DNA of 64,000 bases from Neomegalonema sp. (GTDB lineage: Bacteria; Pseudomonadota; Alphaproteobacteria; Rhodobacterales; Rhodobacteraceae). Positions 10,532-20,155 of this stretch are shown one piece after another. Position 1 is the first letter of the stretch; the number at the start of each line of letters is the position of its first letter. The position numbers were made by a program, and so were the translations under genes. The notes beneath the pieces were generated by a model. It searched no databases, was not told the DNA's origin, and saw nothing but the letters and a program-made list of their open reading frames with translations. Location: the NCBI GenBank assembly GCA_022760435.1, contig JALEFY010000024.1:81330-145329 (forward strand), written 5' to 3'.

Positions 10532-13021
10532 TCAGATCAGCACATCGGCATCGTCAAAGCGCAAGGTCTCCACCGCAAAGACGGTGTCCACGGTATTGGT
10601 CCGCAGATCCTCGACCTCGAACCGGCCCGAGCCCAGATCCGAGATGCTGAACGCCGCGCGCTCGCCGGTGAATACCGCGATATCCGCGCCCTCGCCGCCA
10701 TCGAAACTGTCAACCCCGGTGCCACCGATCAACAGATCATCACCGGTGCCCCCGATCAGGCTGCTGCCGAAACTCGAGGCGGTCAGCGTGTCATTGCCGC
10801 CGCGACCATCGAGGATACCGGCCCGCATCAGCCCATCGGCCGAGGCGGTGTCATCGCCGCCATCCGAGCCATAAAAGCTCTCGATCTGATCTTCACCCAT
10901 GTTGAAGGTCACGCCGATCTGGTCCTCGATATAGACCTTGTCGCGGCCATCGCCCTCGGTGATGTTGGCATGGTTCTCGCCATTGTTGAGATAGTAGGTG
11001 TCCGCGCCATCGCCGCCATCGAAATAGTCGACCCCGCCTTCGCCCCACATCCGGTCATTGCCCGAGCCACCGATCAGCATGTCCGACCCGTCGCCGCCAA
11101 ACAGCCGGTCGGCATCCTCGCCGCCCTCGAGCCGATCATCGCCGCCCTGGCCGAGCAGCGTATCGGCACCAGCACCGCCGAAGATCTCGTCATCGCCCTC
11201 GCCCGCCAGCACCCGGTCATTGCCGCCAAGGAAATTGCCGATATCGGCATTGTCCGACCCATAGGCCAGATCCGCCTCTTCGGTGCCGTACAAGATAGCG
11301 CCGGCATCAAATTCCAGCCCCTCGACATTGCGCACGATATCGATCTCGCCAGTGAGAAGATTGGTGATGGTCATGTCGCCATTATCGGCAAAGACAACCT
11401 GATAATCATCCGCCGCGCCCGCGAGCCAGACGATGTCATTGCCCTCGCCGCCATCGAGCACGTCATTGCCGAGCCCGCCGATCAGCGTGTCATTCCCGGC
11501 CCCGCCCTGGATCTCATCATCATGCGACGAGCCGGTCAGGCTGTCATTGCCGCCGCGCCCATCGATATAGGCGGAGACGTCGAGCCCATAGGCAGTGACG
11601 GTGTCGGCGCCCGCATCCGAGCCGTAGAAGCTCTCGAGCTGATCCTCGGCCATATCGAAATCGACGCCGATCCCGTCCTCGATGAACACCCGCTCGGTGC
11701 CACCGCTATCGGTGATGTTGGTATGGTTCTCGCCATCCTCGAGATAATAGATGTCCGAGCCTTCACCGCCATCATACATGTCGATGCCGCGCTCGCCCCA
11801 CATCCGGTCATTGCCAGCGCCGCCGATCAGCATGTCATCGCCAGCGCCGCCAAGCAGACGGTCATGCCCTTCGCCGCCATCGAGATGGTCGATCCCGGCC
11901 TCACCGCTCAGGGTGTCATTGCCATCCTCGCCATAAAGCTGGTCATCATCGATGCCCCCATACATGCGATCATTGCCGGTGCCGCCATAGAGGATGTCGT
12001 TCTCCGACAGGCCGGTGAGCACATCATTGCCCTCATCACCGTAGAGCTGATCCTCGCCGCGCGCGCCGATCAGCCAATCATCGCCGCCGCGCCCATAGGC
12101 GATATCATTGCCAGAGAGCAGATTGACCTTGTCGTCGTAATTCGAGCCCAGGATGACATCATCGTCATTGGTCGGCGTCGCGATCTCACCGGTGAAGGTG
12201 ATGTTATCAACGCCGAACTCCTCGCTCGAGAAATCGGAGTGGAAGGCGAGCATGATCTGCACGCTCTCCGATTGCGGGATCTGAAAGCTGTATTCGGTGA
12301 GGGTCTTGCTCAGCCGGCTCTCGGCGGTGCTGCTTGAGTGGGTCAGGCTCCACAGATCGATATCGCCATCCCCATCGGCATCGCGCAGCTCATCGGCGAG
12401 CATCTGGCTGGTCACACCCGGTTGCAAGACCAGATCCTCAACAAGGCCCAGCGACTCATTGGTACCGTCGCGATTGACCTCGGAGCGAAACAGCATGCCG
12501 ACCTCGAAGGTCACCCCGCCATCGAGGCTGTAGAGCACCGCCATATAGTCATCGCGATCCCAGGCGGCGCTGCCGGTCTGGTAATTGCCCACCGCGAACA
12601 GGCCCGAAAAGGTCAGTTCATTCAGGCCCAGCGTATCATAAGTGCCAAAATCAATGGTCTGGATCGCTTCACCGGCCGAGGAGGTGGGCCGGATATCCTC
12701 GCCCGCCCACAGGTAGTCGCCATCGACATTGCCGTAGAGGCCGAGCTGATTGAAGATATTGCTGCCATCGGTGCGACCGAAATGATCATGGCCACTGGTC
12801 TGGAACTCGGCGCTGGCGGTGTAGCGCACACCCTGGCCATCGGTCTCGAAGCTTTCCTGGAAGATGACTGACAAAATGGCCTCCGGCTGATCGGCATGCC
12901 CCGGCTCGGGCGGCACTTGCGGGCGCACACCAGGAGCTGAGAGTTGTGATTTACGATCATCCTCGCTCAACAGGGTAAAGATCGGGATAACCAGACCGTT
13001 GAGCGCGACACAAACTGGCAA
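10532..13021 (-). CDS. Secreted RTX (hemolysin-type calcium-binding repeat) protein
   Basis: About 829 residues, strongly acidic. N-terminal ~45-210 is an unrecognised beta-rich region (starts near ESFETDGQGVRYTA; contains DDYMAVLYSLDGGVTF). From ~225 to the end there are many GGxGxDxLx nonapeptides (GGAGDDMLIGG, GGTGNDRMYGG) that bind Ca2+ in a beta-roll. A ~190-residue block beginning GNDRMWGE and ending in a VEGLEFD-like strand occurs twice. No Sec signal peptide; the hydrophobic C-terminus FDDADVLI suits type I secretion, though no T1SS genes are nearby. Start unclear: the frame opens at a TTG (13021) without a good ribosome site and has no ATG before the N-terminal domain, so a downstream GTG or TTG is possible. 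Confidence 0.88.
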   Translation of the reverse strand: MPVCVALNGLVIPIFTLLSEDDRKSQLSAPGVRPQVPPEPGHADQPEAILSVIFQESFETDGQGVRYTASAEFQTSGHDHFGRTDGSNIFNQLGLYGNVDGDYLWAGEDIRPTSSAGEAIQTIDFGTYDTLGLNELTFSGLFAVGNYQTGSAAWDRDDYMAVLYSLDGGVTFEVGMLFRSEVNRDGTNESLGLVEDLVLQPGVTSQMLADELRDADGDGDIDLWSLTHSSSTAESRLSKTLTEYSFQIPQSESVQIMLAFHSDFSSEEFGVDNITFTGEIATPTNDDDVILGSNYDDKVNLLSGNDIAYGRGGDDWLIGARGEDQLYGDEGNDVLTGLSENDILYGGTGNDRMYGGIDDDQLYGEDGNDTLSGEAGIDHLDGGEGHDRLLGGAGDDMLIGGAGNDRMWGERGIDMYDGGEGSDIYYLEDGENHTNITDSGGTERVFIEDGIGVDFDMAEDQLESFYGSDAGADTVTAYGLDVSAYIDGRGGNDSLTGSSHDDEIQGGAGNDTLIGGLGNDVLDGGEGNDIVWLAGAADDYQVVFADNGDMTITNLLTGEIDIVRNVEGLEFDAGAILYGTEEADLAYGSDNADIGNFLGGNDRVLAGEGDDEIFGGAGADTLLGQGGDDRLEGGEDADRLFGGDGSDMLIGGSGNDRMWGEGGVDYFDGGDGADTYYLNNGENHANITEGDGRDKVYIEDQIGVTFNMGEDQIESFYGSDGGDDTASADGLMRAGILDGRGGNDTLTASSFGSSLIGGTGDDLLIGGTGVDSFDGGEGADIAVFTGERAAFSISDLGSGRFEVEDLRTNTVDTVFAVETLRFDDADVLI

Positions 13022-13082
13022 TGCATTTGCATTGCCGATCGAAACTTGCTTTTAGGGTTCCAGTGCTCCTTTGGTGGTAACC

Positions 13083-13772
13083 ATGACCGATCCCTCTCGC
13101 ATTCTAGGCATCATCCTCGCGCGCGGCGGATCCAAGCGGCTACCGGGAAAGAATGTGCGTTCTCTGGCGGGCAAGCCGCTGATCGCCTGGACAATTGATG
13201 TCGCAAGGGCCTGTCCACGGATCGGCCGGGTTCTGGTGAGCTCCGACGATGCGCAGATCATCGACGCTTCGCGCGCGGCGGGGGCCGAGGTGCCCTTCAC
13301 CCGCCCGCCCGAGCTGTCGGGGGACGATGCGCGCCCGATCGACGCGATCTTCCATGCGCTTGATATGCTCGACACCCCCATTGACATCGTGGTGCTGCTG
13401 CAACCGACCTCGCCGCTGCGCCGGCTGACGGATGTCGAAGCCTGTCTGTCAATGGTGCTCGATGAGGGCGCGCCGAGCGCGATTGCGGTCTCGCCGGTGG
13501 ACAAGGGGCCACATTACTACGGCGCCCTCGACGCGCAGGGCCTGTTCACCCAGGCCGATGTCTTCAACCGCCACCGCACATCCGGCGATCCGGTGATTAT
13601 CAACGGCGCCTGCTATGTGGCCCGCACCGAAGCGCTGCGCGCTCATGAGGGCTTTGTCATGCCGGGCACCAGGGCCCATGTCATGAGCCCCTATCACTCG
13701 GTCGATATCGACACGATCGAGGATTTCGTGATCGCCGAGGCGCTACTCGCCCTGCGCAAGCGCGAGCAATAG
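13083..13772 (+). CDS. CMP-sugar cytidylyltransferase (acylneuraminate/pseudaminate type)
   Basis: 229 residues. Activates a nonulosonic acid (sialic, pseudaminic or legionaminic type) with CTP for surface glycan or flagellin modification. Nucleotide-binding signature near the N-terminus, IILARGGSKRLPGKN, then LLQPTSPLRR and the late HSVDIDTIEDF strand. Start at the ATG preceded by a GGTGG stretch; a GTG at 13074 is an alternative. It stands alone: no neighbouring nonulosonate synthase, epimerase or glycosyltransferase, so the exact sugar cannot be assigned. Its 3' end overlaps the opposite-strand carboxylase gene by 30 bp. Confidence 0.85.
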   Translation: MTDPSRILGIILARGGSKRLPGKNVRSLAGKPLIAWTIDVARACPRIGRVLVSSDDAQIIDASRAAGAEVPFTRPPELSGDDARPIDAIFHALDMLDTPIDIVVLLQPTSPLRRLTDVEACLSMVLDEGAPSAIAVSPVDKGPHYYGALDAQGLFTQADVFNRHRTSGDPVIINGACYVARTEALRAHEGFVMPGTRAHVMSPYHSVDIDTIEDFVIAEALLALRKREQ

Positions 13773-15737
13773 CACGCCCTCCTCGACCTGATCGCCCACG
13801 GCCACCAGCAATTCGCCCACCGCCCCGTCACGCGGGGCGCTCAAGGTATGCTCCATCTTCATAGCCTCGAGCACGATCAGCGGCTGGCCGCGGCTCACCG
13901 TCTGCCCGGGCTCGACCGAAACCAGCTTGACCAACCCCGGCATCGGTGAGAGCACCCGGTCCCCGCCGCCGCTCACCTCTTCAGGGCGCAGGAACGGATC
14001 CTGAAGCGCGATGCGGATGCTCTGCTGCGCGGTGCTCAGACTGACGATCTCGCGCAGGCGAGAGAGGAAGGCGGTTTGCACTTGCCCGTCGATCAGCGCC
14101 CGCCAGCGCGGGCCGTCGCGGCCGAGCAGTCGGATATCCGCCTTTGTGTCGCCATCGCTGACGCGCCACGCGCCCTCCCCGACCGGGGTCAGGCGCAGGG
14201 TGAGCGGCTGCTCGTCCACGATCAGATCGGCAAAGCTCTCCCCCGCCCCCCACAGCCGCAGCGCCCCGAGCGCAGCGAAGGGATCGCGCGCCGCCGGGCG
14301 CTCCGCGTAGCGCTCCAGCAGCCCCAGCGCGTAGAGCGCCGCAAGTCCGGCCAGCCCCATCGGTGTCGCGGGTTCGGGGACCAGCTGCGCCAGATCGCGC
14401 TCGATCAACCCGGTATCGACCGCCCCGGCCGCAAAGCCCTCATGCGCGGCGAGTGACCCGAGAAAATCGCGATTGGTAATCGTGCCCGCCACTTCGGTCT
14501 CAGCAAGCGCCCGGCGCAACGCTCCGAGCGCGGCGCCGCGGGTCGGGCCATGGGTGATGATCTTCGCAATCATCGGATCATAATGCGGCGAGATCACATC
14601 ACCTTGGCGCACACCGCTATCAATCCGGGCGCCGCGCTCGGGAAAGCTCAGGGCATGGAGCGGCCCGGTGGCGGGCAGAAAGCCCTTGGCAGCATCCTCG
14701 GCATAGAGCCGCGCCTCGAAGGCCCAGCCGTTGATCGACAGATCCTCCTGCGCCATCGGCAGGGCCTCGCCGCTGGCAACGCGCAATTGCCATTCGACCA
14801 GATCAAGCCCGGTAATCGCCTCGGTCACCGGATGCTCGACCTGAAGCCGGGTGTTCATCTCCATGAAGTAGAACCGATCGGCGCGCAGCCCCTCGGAGGC
14901 ATCGACGATGAACTCCACCGTGCCAGCACCCGAATAGCCGACCGCCTGCGCCGCGCGCACCGCCGCCTCGCCCATCGCCGCGCGCATTTCCTCGGTCATG
15001 CCCGGAGCCGGCGCTTCCTCGATCACCTTCTGATGGCGGCGCTGCAAGGAGCAATCGCGCTCGAAGAGATGGACGACCGAGCCATGATCGTCGCCAAACA
15101 CCTGCACCTCGATATGGCGCGGGGTGCTCACCCATTTCTCGAGCAGCACCTGCCCATCGCCAAAGCTCGCCAGCCCCTCACGCTGAGCACCGGCGAGCGC
15201 ATCGGCGAAATCCTCGGGTCGCTCGATCTTGCGCATGCCCTTGCCGCCGCCGCCCGCGCGGGCCTTGAGCAGCACCGGATAGCCGATCCGCGCCGCCTCC
15301 TGCGCCAGAAACTCCGGCTCTTGCCGCGCGCCATGATAGCCCGGCACCACCGGCACCCCGGCCTTCTCCATCAGCGCCTTGGCCGCATCCTTGAGCCCCA
15401 TCGCCCGCACCGCCGCCGCCGACGGGCCGATGAAGCGCAGCCCCGCGGCCGTCACCGCGTCGATGAAGCCGGGGTTCTCCGACAAGAAGCCATAGCCCGG
15501 ATGGATCGCCTGCGCCCCCGTGCGCAGCGCCGCGTCGATGATCGCGCCGCCTTGCAGATAGCTTTGCGCGACCGGGGCGGGACCGATGCACACCGCCTCA
15601 TCCGCCATCGCGACATGCAGGGCCTGCGCATCCGCTTCCGAATAAACCGCGACGCAGGACACGCCGAGCCGATGGGCGGTGCGCATCACCCGGCAGGCAA
15701 TCTCACCGCGATTGGCGATCAGGATCTTGTTGAACAT
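13743..15737 (-). CDS. Methylcrotonoyl-CoA carboxylase alpha (biotin) subunit
   Basis: 664 residues. Carboxylates enzyme-bound biotin with ATP/bicarbonate and carries the biotin; step 3 of leucine breakdown. Domains: biotin carboxylase ~1-445 (IANRGEIACRVMRTA, ATP-grasp loop AGGGGKGMRKIE, FERDCSLQRRHQKVIEEAP, EMNTRLQVEHPVTE), a middle linker domain, and a C-terminal biotinyl domain with EAMKMEH. Length and pairing with an adjacent beta subunit and isovaleryl-CoA dehydrogenase argue for methylcrotonoyl-CoA rather than propionyl- or acetyl-CoA. Start at the ATG after AGGAAGGGACACGCC; an upstream in-frame ATG at 15812 lacks context. Confidence 0.9.
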   Translation of the reverse strand: MFNKILIANRGEIACRVMRTAHRLGVSCVAVYSEADAQALHVAMADEAVCIGPAPVAQSYLQGGAIIDAALRTGAQAIHPGYGFLSENPGFIDAVTAAGLRFIGPSAAAVRAMGLKDAAKALMEKAGVPVVPGYHGARQEPEFLAQEAARIGYPVLLKARAGGGGKGMRKIERPEDFADALAGAQREGLASFGDGQVLLEKWVSTPRHIEVQVFGDDHGSVVHLFERDCSLQRRHQKVIEEAPAPGMTEEMRAAMGEAAVRAAQAVGYSGAGTVEFIVDASEGLRADRFYFMEMNTRLQVEHPVTEAITGLDLVEWQLRVASGEALPMAQEDLSINGWAFEARLYAEDAAKGFLPATGPLHALSFPERGARIDSGVRQGDVISPHYDPMIAKIITHGPTRGAALGALRRALAETEVAGTITNRDFLGSLAAHEGFAAGAVDTGLIERDLAQLVPEPATPMGLAGLAALYALGLLERYAERPAARDPFAALGALRLWGAGESFADLIVDEQPLTLRLTPVGEGAWRVSDGDTKADIRLLGRDGPRWRALIDGQVQTAFLSRLREIVSLSTAQQSIRIALQDPFLRPEEVSGGGDRVLSPMPGLVKLVSVEPGQTVSRGQPLIVLEAMKMEHTLSAPRDGAVGELLVAVGDQVEEGVLLLALAQGE

Positions 15738-15783
15738 GGCGTGTCCCTTCCTAAAATTCTGCCTGCCGAGCCTGCGCGGAGCG

Positions 15784-16308
15784 CTAGAGCGGCATCCCCG
15801 CGCCGCTTTCATCGAGCCAATGCTCGAGCTGCTCCAGTTCCCGCGTGGTGAAATCCGATCGCTCGAGCACCCGAGTGCCGCCGGAGATCAGCGATGGCGA
15901 CAACTCCCAGTCGATATACCCGGCGGCGCGCTCGGCCTTCAGATCCTCGGCGAGCTCCGCAACCTGCGCTTCCCTGAACATGTCCTGACGCGGGTTGCCC
16001 TGCATGCCCATGCACAGATCGTTGCTGGCAAAGCCGAGCCGATACGCGCGCCGCGCGATCAACTCGGCCAATTCGAGCTCGCCATTATAGCCCTGCGCAT
16101 GCTCCTCCCGGGCCTCGGGCGTGAAGCTGCCCGCATCGCCCGTCGAAACCGCAAGCCAGAACAGCGAACGCGCCGTCCCGGCATCCAGTTGCGGCAGTGT
16201 GCAAAGCGTATGCAGCTCTGCGATCCCCGCATCCCAGTTCCACGCACAGCCCAGCCAGTGCAGCACCTCGCTGCGTTGGCTGAGCATCCAGGTCGTTATC
16301 TCACTCAT
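15784..16308 (-). CDS. DUF4274-like hypothetical protein
   Basis: 174 residues, acidic, soluble, no signal peptide or membrane segment. The N-terminal stretch LHWLGCAWNWDAGIAEL followed by LDAGTARSLFWLA resembles the DUF4274 pattern (Trp-rich helix, Asn-Trp-Asp, then a Gly-Thr-Ala helix). No known function. It lies between the alpha and beta carboxylase genes on the same strand (22 bp after the beta gene, 46 bp before the alpha gene), so it is probably co-transcribed with leucine catabolism. Nothing in the sequence shows a metabolic role. Confidence 0.65.
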   Translation of the reverse strand: MSEITTWMLSQRSEVLHWLGCAWNWDAGIAELHTLCTLPQLDAGTARSLFWLAVSTGDAGSFTPEAREEHAQGYNGELELAELIARRAYRLGFASNDLCMGMQGNPRQDMFREAQVAELAEDLKAERAAGYIDWELSPSLISGGTRVLERSDFTTRELEQLEHWLDESGAGMPL

Positions 16309-16329
16309 CGTCTCTCGCTTTTCTGTCGG

Positions 16330-17937
16330 CTACATCCGGAACAGCCCGAACCGCGTGTCCGGGACAGGTCCGTTCAATGTAGCCGACAGGGATAAAGCGA
16401 GTATGTCGCGCGAGCGTCTCGGGTCGATAATCCCGTCATCCCAGAGCCGCGCCGAGGCGTAGAGCGGATGGCCTTCGGTCTCGAACTGCTCGATGATCGG
16501 GCGCTTGAAGGCCGCCTCCTCTTCCGGTGCCCAGGCGCCGCCCTTGCGCTCGATCCCCTCGCGGCGCACGCTGGCCAGCACCCCGGCCGCCTGCGCCCCG
16601 CCCATCACCGAGATCCGGCTATTGGGCCAGGTCCACAGGAAGCGCGGCGAGTAGGCGCGCCCGCACATGCCGTAATTGCCCGCGCCAAAGCTGCCGCCGA
16701 TCAGCAGCGTGATCTTCGGCACCATCGCCGTCGCCACCGCCGTCACCAGCTTGGCGCCATGCTTGGCGATGCCCTCATTCTCGTAGCGCCGCCCGATCAT
16801 GAAGCCGGTGATGTTCTGCAAGAATACCAGCGGGATCTTGCGCTGGGCGCAGAGCTCGATGAAATGCGCGCCCTTGAGCGCGCTTTCGGAGAACAGGATG
16901 CCGTTATTGGCCAGGATCCCGACCGGGATCCCGTGCACATGGGCAAAGCCGCAGACCAGCGTGGTGCCAAAGCGCGCCTTGAACTCGGAAAACCGCGAGC
17001 CATCGACCACGCGCGCGATCACCTCGCGCACATCGAACGGGGTCTTGGGATCGGCGGGGATGATGCCGAGGATCTCTTCGGGATCATGAGCGGGCGGCTC
17101 GGGCTCGGCCCAATCGAGCGCCGAGCGCTTGGTGGTGTTGAGCCCGGCCACCACTTGACGCGCGAGCGCGAGGGCGTGGGTGTCGTTCTCTGCCAGATGA
17201 TCGGCAACGCCCGACAGGCGGGTATGAACATCGCCCCCGCCCAGATCCTCGGCCGAGACCACCTCGCCGGTCGCAGCCTTCACCAGCGGCGGGCCGCCCA
17301 GAAAGATCGTCGCCTGATCGCGCACGATGATGGTCTCGTCCGACATCGCCGGCACATAAGCGCCGCCCGCGGTGCACGATCCCATGACCACCGCGATCTG
17401 GGCGATGCCTTGGGCGGACATGTTGGCCTGATTGAAGAAGATGCGCCCGAAATGGTCGCGATCGGGGAAAACCTCGGCCTGATTGGGCAGGTTCGCCCCG
17501 CCGCTATCGACCAGATAGACGCAAGGCAGCCGGTTCTCCTGCGCGATCTCCTGCGCGCGCAGATGCTTTTTCACCGAGAGCGGGTAATAGGTGCCGCCCT
17601 TCACGGTCGCATCGTTGCAGACCACCATCACTTCGCGGCCCGAGACCCGGCCGACCCCGGCGATCACCCCCGCCGCTGGCGCCGCGCCGTCATAGAGCCC
17701 ATGCGCCGCCGTGAGGCCAATCTCCAGGAAGGGCGTTCCGGGATCGAGCAGCCGCGCCACGCGCTCTCTGGGCAGCAGCTTGCCGCGCGCCACATGCCGC
17801 TCACGCGCGCTCGAGCCGCCGCCATCGAGCGCCAGCGCCGCCGCTTCTTCGGCTACGGCCAGTTCCTTGAGCTGATGGGCGCGATTGGCCGCAAAGCTCT
17901 CGGCGCGCGGCGAGATCTGGGAATGCAGGCGGGTCAT
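16330..17937 (-). CDS. Methylcrotonoyl-CoA carboxylase beta subunit
   Basis: 535 residues, the usual size. Carboxyltransferase that moves CO2 from biotin to 3-methylcrotonoyl-CoA. Typical segments: [16 protein letters not shown] and [11 protein letters not shown] in the N-half, [16 protein letters not shown] oxyanion region, [15 protein letters not shown], and the C-half glycine-rich [20 protein letters not shown]. Start at the ATG after CAAGAGGTGCGC. The frame stays open another ~116 codons upstream, but that part is non-homologous and lies antisense to hicA. Leads the block beta-DUF4274-alpha. Confidence 0.92.
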   Translation of the reverse strand: MTRLHSQISPRAESFAANRAHQLKELAVAEEAAALALDGGGSSARERHVARGKLLPRERVARLLDPGTPFLEIGLTAAHGLYDGAAPAAGVIAGVGRVSGREVMVVCNDATVKGGTYYPLSVKKHLRAQEIAQENRLPCVYLVDSGGANLPNQAEVFPDRDHFGRIFFNQANMSAQGIAQIAVVMGSCTAGGAYVPAMSDETIIVRDQATIFLGGPPLVKAATGEVVSAEDLGGGDVHTRLSGVADHLAENDTHALALARQVVAGLNTTKRSALDWAEPEPPAHDPEEILGIIPADPKTPFDVREVIARVVDGSRFSEFKARFGTTLVCGFAHVHGIPVGILANNGILFSESALKGAHFIELCAQRKIPLVFLQNITGFMIGRRYENEGIAKHGAKLVTAVATAMVPKITLLIGGSFGAGNYGMCGRAYSPRFLWTWPNSRISVMGGAQAAGVLASVRREGIERKGGAWAPEEEAAFKRPIIEQFETEGHPLYASARLWDDGIIDPRRSRDILALSLSATLNGPVPDTRFGLFRM

Positions 17938-18105
17938 GCGCACCTCTTGACGATATCGGATTGTGATACTACTTTTCGGGAAGATCCAGCCCGGCGCGCG
18001 GTGGCGGCGCGCGCGAAGGCATCGCGCATTGGCAAACGCTGCATTGGCAATCGGCAGAAATCCGGGCAAAGTCCCGAAACCTGCCGCCTCTGCCATGGAT
18101 CGCCG

Positions 18106-18360
18106 ATGAACAACCGCCAACGCAAGACCCTCGAAGCGATCTTCGGGGAGCCAACGCCCGCTGATCTTGAATGGAGTGAGCTTGCCAGTCTGCTGTCGGC
18201 ATTGGGGGCCGAGCGCTCCGAGGGAAGCGGATCCCGCGTGCGGTTCAAACTCGGGGATGCGAAATTGGTGATCCACCGCCCGCACCCCAAACCAGTGATG
18301 GACCGCAACGCCGTGCGCGCGGTGCGCGCCTTTCTGATCGCGAGAGGAATACAGCCATGA
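18106..18360 (+). CDS. hicA: HicA-family mRNA interferase toxin
   Basis: 84 residues, starting [13 protein letters not shown]. HicA proteins are small double-stranded-RNA-binding-fold toxins that cleave mRNA. The diagnostic late stretch is present: [20 protein letters not shown] (catalytic His in the HRPH strand) followed by a helix [13 protein letters not shown]. Start at the ATG at 18106; the frame happens to stay open far upstream through sequence antisense to the carboxylase beta gene, which hides this gene in a longer reading frame. The stop overlaps the start of hicB as ATGA, indicating translational coupling. Confidence 0.85.
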   Translation: MNNRQRKTLEAIFGEPTPADLEWSELASLLSALGAERSEGSGSRVRFKLGDAKLVIHRPHPKPVMDRNAVRAVRAFLIARGIQP

Positions 18361-18731
18361 GACCCTATAAGGGATATACCGGCAGTGTCGAATTCGACGA
18401 AGATGACCTGCTGTTCCACGGGCGCCTGATGGGGATCAGCGATGTCGTGACCTTTCAGGCCGAAAGCGCCACGGCGTTGGTGCAAGCCTTTCACGATAGC
18501 GTCGATGACTATCTCGCGTTCTGTGCCGAAGAGGGGGACGAACCCCAAAAACCCTATTCGGGCAAGCTCGCCCTGCGCACGCCGCCAGCCTTGCACAAGG
18601 CGATTGCCGAGCGGGCGCAGGCCTCTGATCGCTCGATCAACCAATGGATCGTGGACACGCTGAGCGAGGCGATCGCGGCGAGCAATCCGGCGCAAACGCC
18701 GGTCGCCTCCGGCAAGCGGCCCGGCTCCTGA
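18357..18731 (+). CDS. hicB: HicB-family antitoxin
   Basis: 124 residues. N-terminal partial RNase H-like HicB fold ([20 protein letters not shown], then VTFQAES) and a C-terminal ribbon-helix-helix DNA-binding segment ([17 protein letters not shown]...[10 protein letters not shown]). Neutralises HicA and normally represses its own operon through the RHH domain. Coupled to hicA by a 4-bp overlap. The pair sits between two leftward leucine-degradation genes and is transcribed the other way, suggesting insertion of a mobile toxin-antitoxin cassette. Confidence 0.88.
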   Translation: MRPYKGYTGSVEFDEDDLLFHGRLMGISDVVTFQAESATALVQAFHDSVDDYLAFCAEEGDEPQKPYSGKLALRTPPALHKAIAERAQASDRSINQWIVDTLSEAIAASNPAQTPVASGKRPGS

Positions 18732-18751
18732 GCCCGCAGGGGCGGCGGTGA

Positions 18752-19915
18752 TCACGCCGTCGCCTCGAACAGTTCGCGCCCGATCAGCATCCGCCGGATC
18801 TCCTGGGTGCCTGCGCCGATCTCCATCAGCTTGGCATCGCGCAAGAGCCGCCCGGTCGGATAGTCGTTGATATAGCCATTGCCGCCCAGCGCCTGGATCG
18901 CCTGGAGCGCCTGCTGGGTCGCCTGCTCGGAGGCATAGAGGCAGCAAGCCGCCGCGTCCTGCCGGGTCACCTGCCCACGATCACAGGCCGCCGCCACCGC
19001 GTAGACATAGGCCCGCGCCGAGTTCATCGCCGTGTACATGTCCGCAACCTTGGCCTGCATGAGCTGGAAGGTGCCGATCGACTGACCGAACTGCTTGCGC
19101 TCATGCATGTAGGGCATCACCACATCGAGACAGGCATGCATGATGCCGATGCCGATCGCGGCCAGCACCACGCGCTCGTAATCGAGCCCGCTCATCAGCA
19201 CCCGCACCCCGCGCCCCTCTTCACCCAGGATATTCTCGAACGGCACCTCCACATCCTCGAATACCAGCTCGCAGGTGTTCGAGCCGCGCATGCCGAGCTT
19301 GTCCAGCTTTTGCGCGGTGGAAAAGCCGGCCATGTCCTTCTCGATCAGAAAGGCGGTGATCCCGCGCGAGCCCGCGCTGGGGTCGGTCTTGGCGTAGACC
19401 ACCAGGGTTTGCGCGTCCGGCCCGTTGGTGATCCACATCTTGTTGCCATTGAGCACGAAGCGGTCATTGCGCTTGTCGGCCTTGAGCTGCATCGAGACCA
19501 CATCGGAACCCGCCCCGGGCTCCGACATCGCCAGCGCCCCGAAATGCGCGCCCGAGCACAGAGCGGGCAGGTATTTCTCCTTTTGCGCGGGCGTGCCGTT
19601 GCGGTTGATCTGATTGACGCAGAGATTGGAATGGGCGCCATAGCTCAGCCCCACCGAGGCGCTGGCGCGGCTGATCTCCTCGACCGCGATGCAGTGGGCC
19701 AGATAGCCCATGCCCGAGCCACCATAATCCGGGTCGGCGGTGATGCCGAGCAGGCCGAGTTCGCCAAGCTCGGGCCACAGATCGAGCGGGCATTCATTGC
19801 TGCGATCAATCTCGGCCGCACGCGGGGCGAGGCGCTCTTGCGCCCAGCGATGGGTGGTCTCGCGCACCGCCTCGATCTCTTCGCCCAGGCCAAAACTCAT
19901 GCTGTGATGGAACAT
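18752..19915 (-). CDS. Isovaleryl-CoA dehydrogenase
   Basis: 387 residues. FAD-dependent oxidation of isovaleryl-CoA to 3-methylcrotonoyl-CoA, feeding the downstream carboxylase. Shows [51 protein letters not shown] and the base Glu in [10 protein letters not shown], the position typical of isovaleryl-CoA rather than short-chain dehydrogenases; C-terminal [16 protein letters not shown]. Start at 19915 with GAGGAGCCG just before; an in-frame ATG at 19900 is the alternative. Same strand as the carboxylase genes but separated from them by hicAB. Confidence 0.93.
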   Translation of the reverse strand: MFHHSMSFGLGEEIEAVRETTHRWAQERLAPRAAEIDRSNECPLDLWPELGELGLLGITADPDYGGSGMGYLAHCIAVEEISRASASVGLSYGAHSNLCVNQINRNGTPAQKEKYLPALCSGAHFGALAMSEPGAGSDVVSMQLKADKRNDRFVLNGNKMWITNGPDAQTLVVYAKTDPSAGSRGITAFLIEKDMAGFSTAQKLDKLGMRGSNTCELVFEDVEVPFENILGEEGRGVRVLMSGLDYERVVLAAIGIGIMHACLDVVMPYMHERKQFGQSIGTFQLMQAKVADMYTAMNSARAYVYAVAAACDRGQVTRQDAAACCLYASEQATQQALQAIQALGGNGYINDYPTGRLLRDAKLMEIGAGTQEIRRMLIGRELFEATA

Positions 19916-20155
19916 CGGCTCCTCATCCTCTCCAGGGTCCCGAGTTGTTCGGGTATCCTCCCGCCGGGCGCATCTGACGGCACCCTGTCATATGCCCTAC
20001 CGTGACCTGCAAGGAATGCTGGCGTCAACCGTCAGAAACCGGGAACCAAATGAATGTTCTGCTGCATTTTCGCAGGTTGAAGCGACATCCAGCCGAATGG
20101 GAGCCTCTTTCCCCGGATGCTGCCCAGTTCGCCCTGTCTCACTCAAATCCCAGCC

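Noticed and set aside
10532..12150. Regularly spaced short repeats, considered as CRISPR-like or minisatellite
   Set aside because: The periodicity is 27 bp, codon-phased, and encodes calcium-binding nonapeptides.
10970..12337. 455-residue + strand frame rich in Ile/Ala repeats
   Set aside because: Mirror of the RTX nonapeptide repeats on the opposite strand; repetitive and without a ribosome site.
16468..18105. Long + strand open frame continuous with hicA
   Set aside because: Antisense to carboxylase beta and its upstream region; no family resemblance. Only the 84 codons from 18106 are the HicA gene.
17938..18285. N-terminal extension of carboxylase beta by ~116 residues
   Set aside because: The added sequence is unlike the family, lies antisense to hicA, and the ATG at 17937 has a proper ribosome site and gives the standard length.
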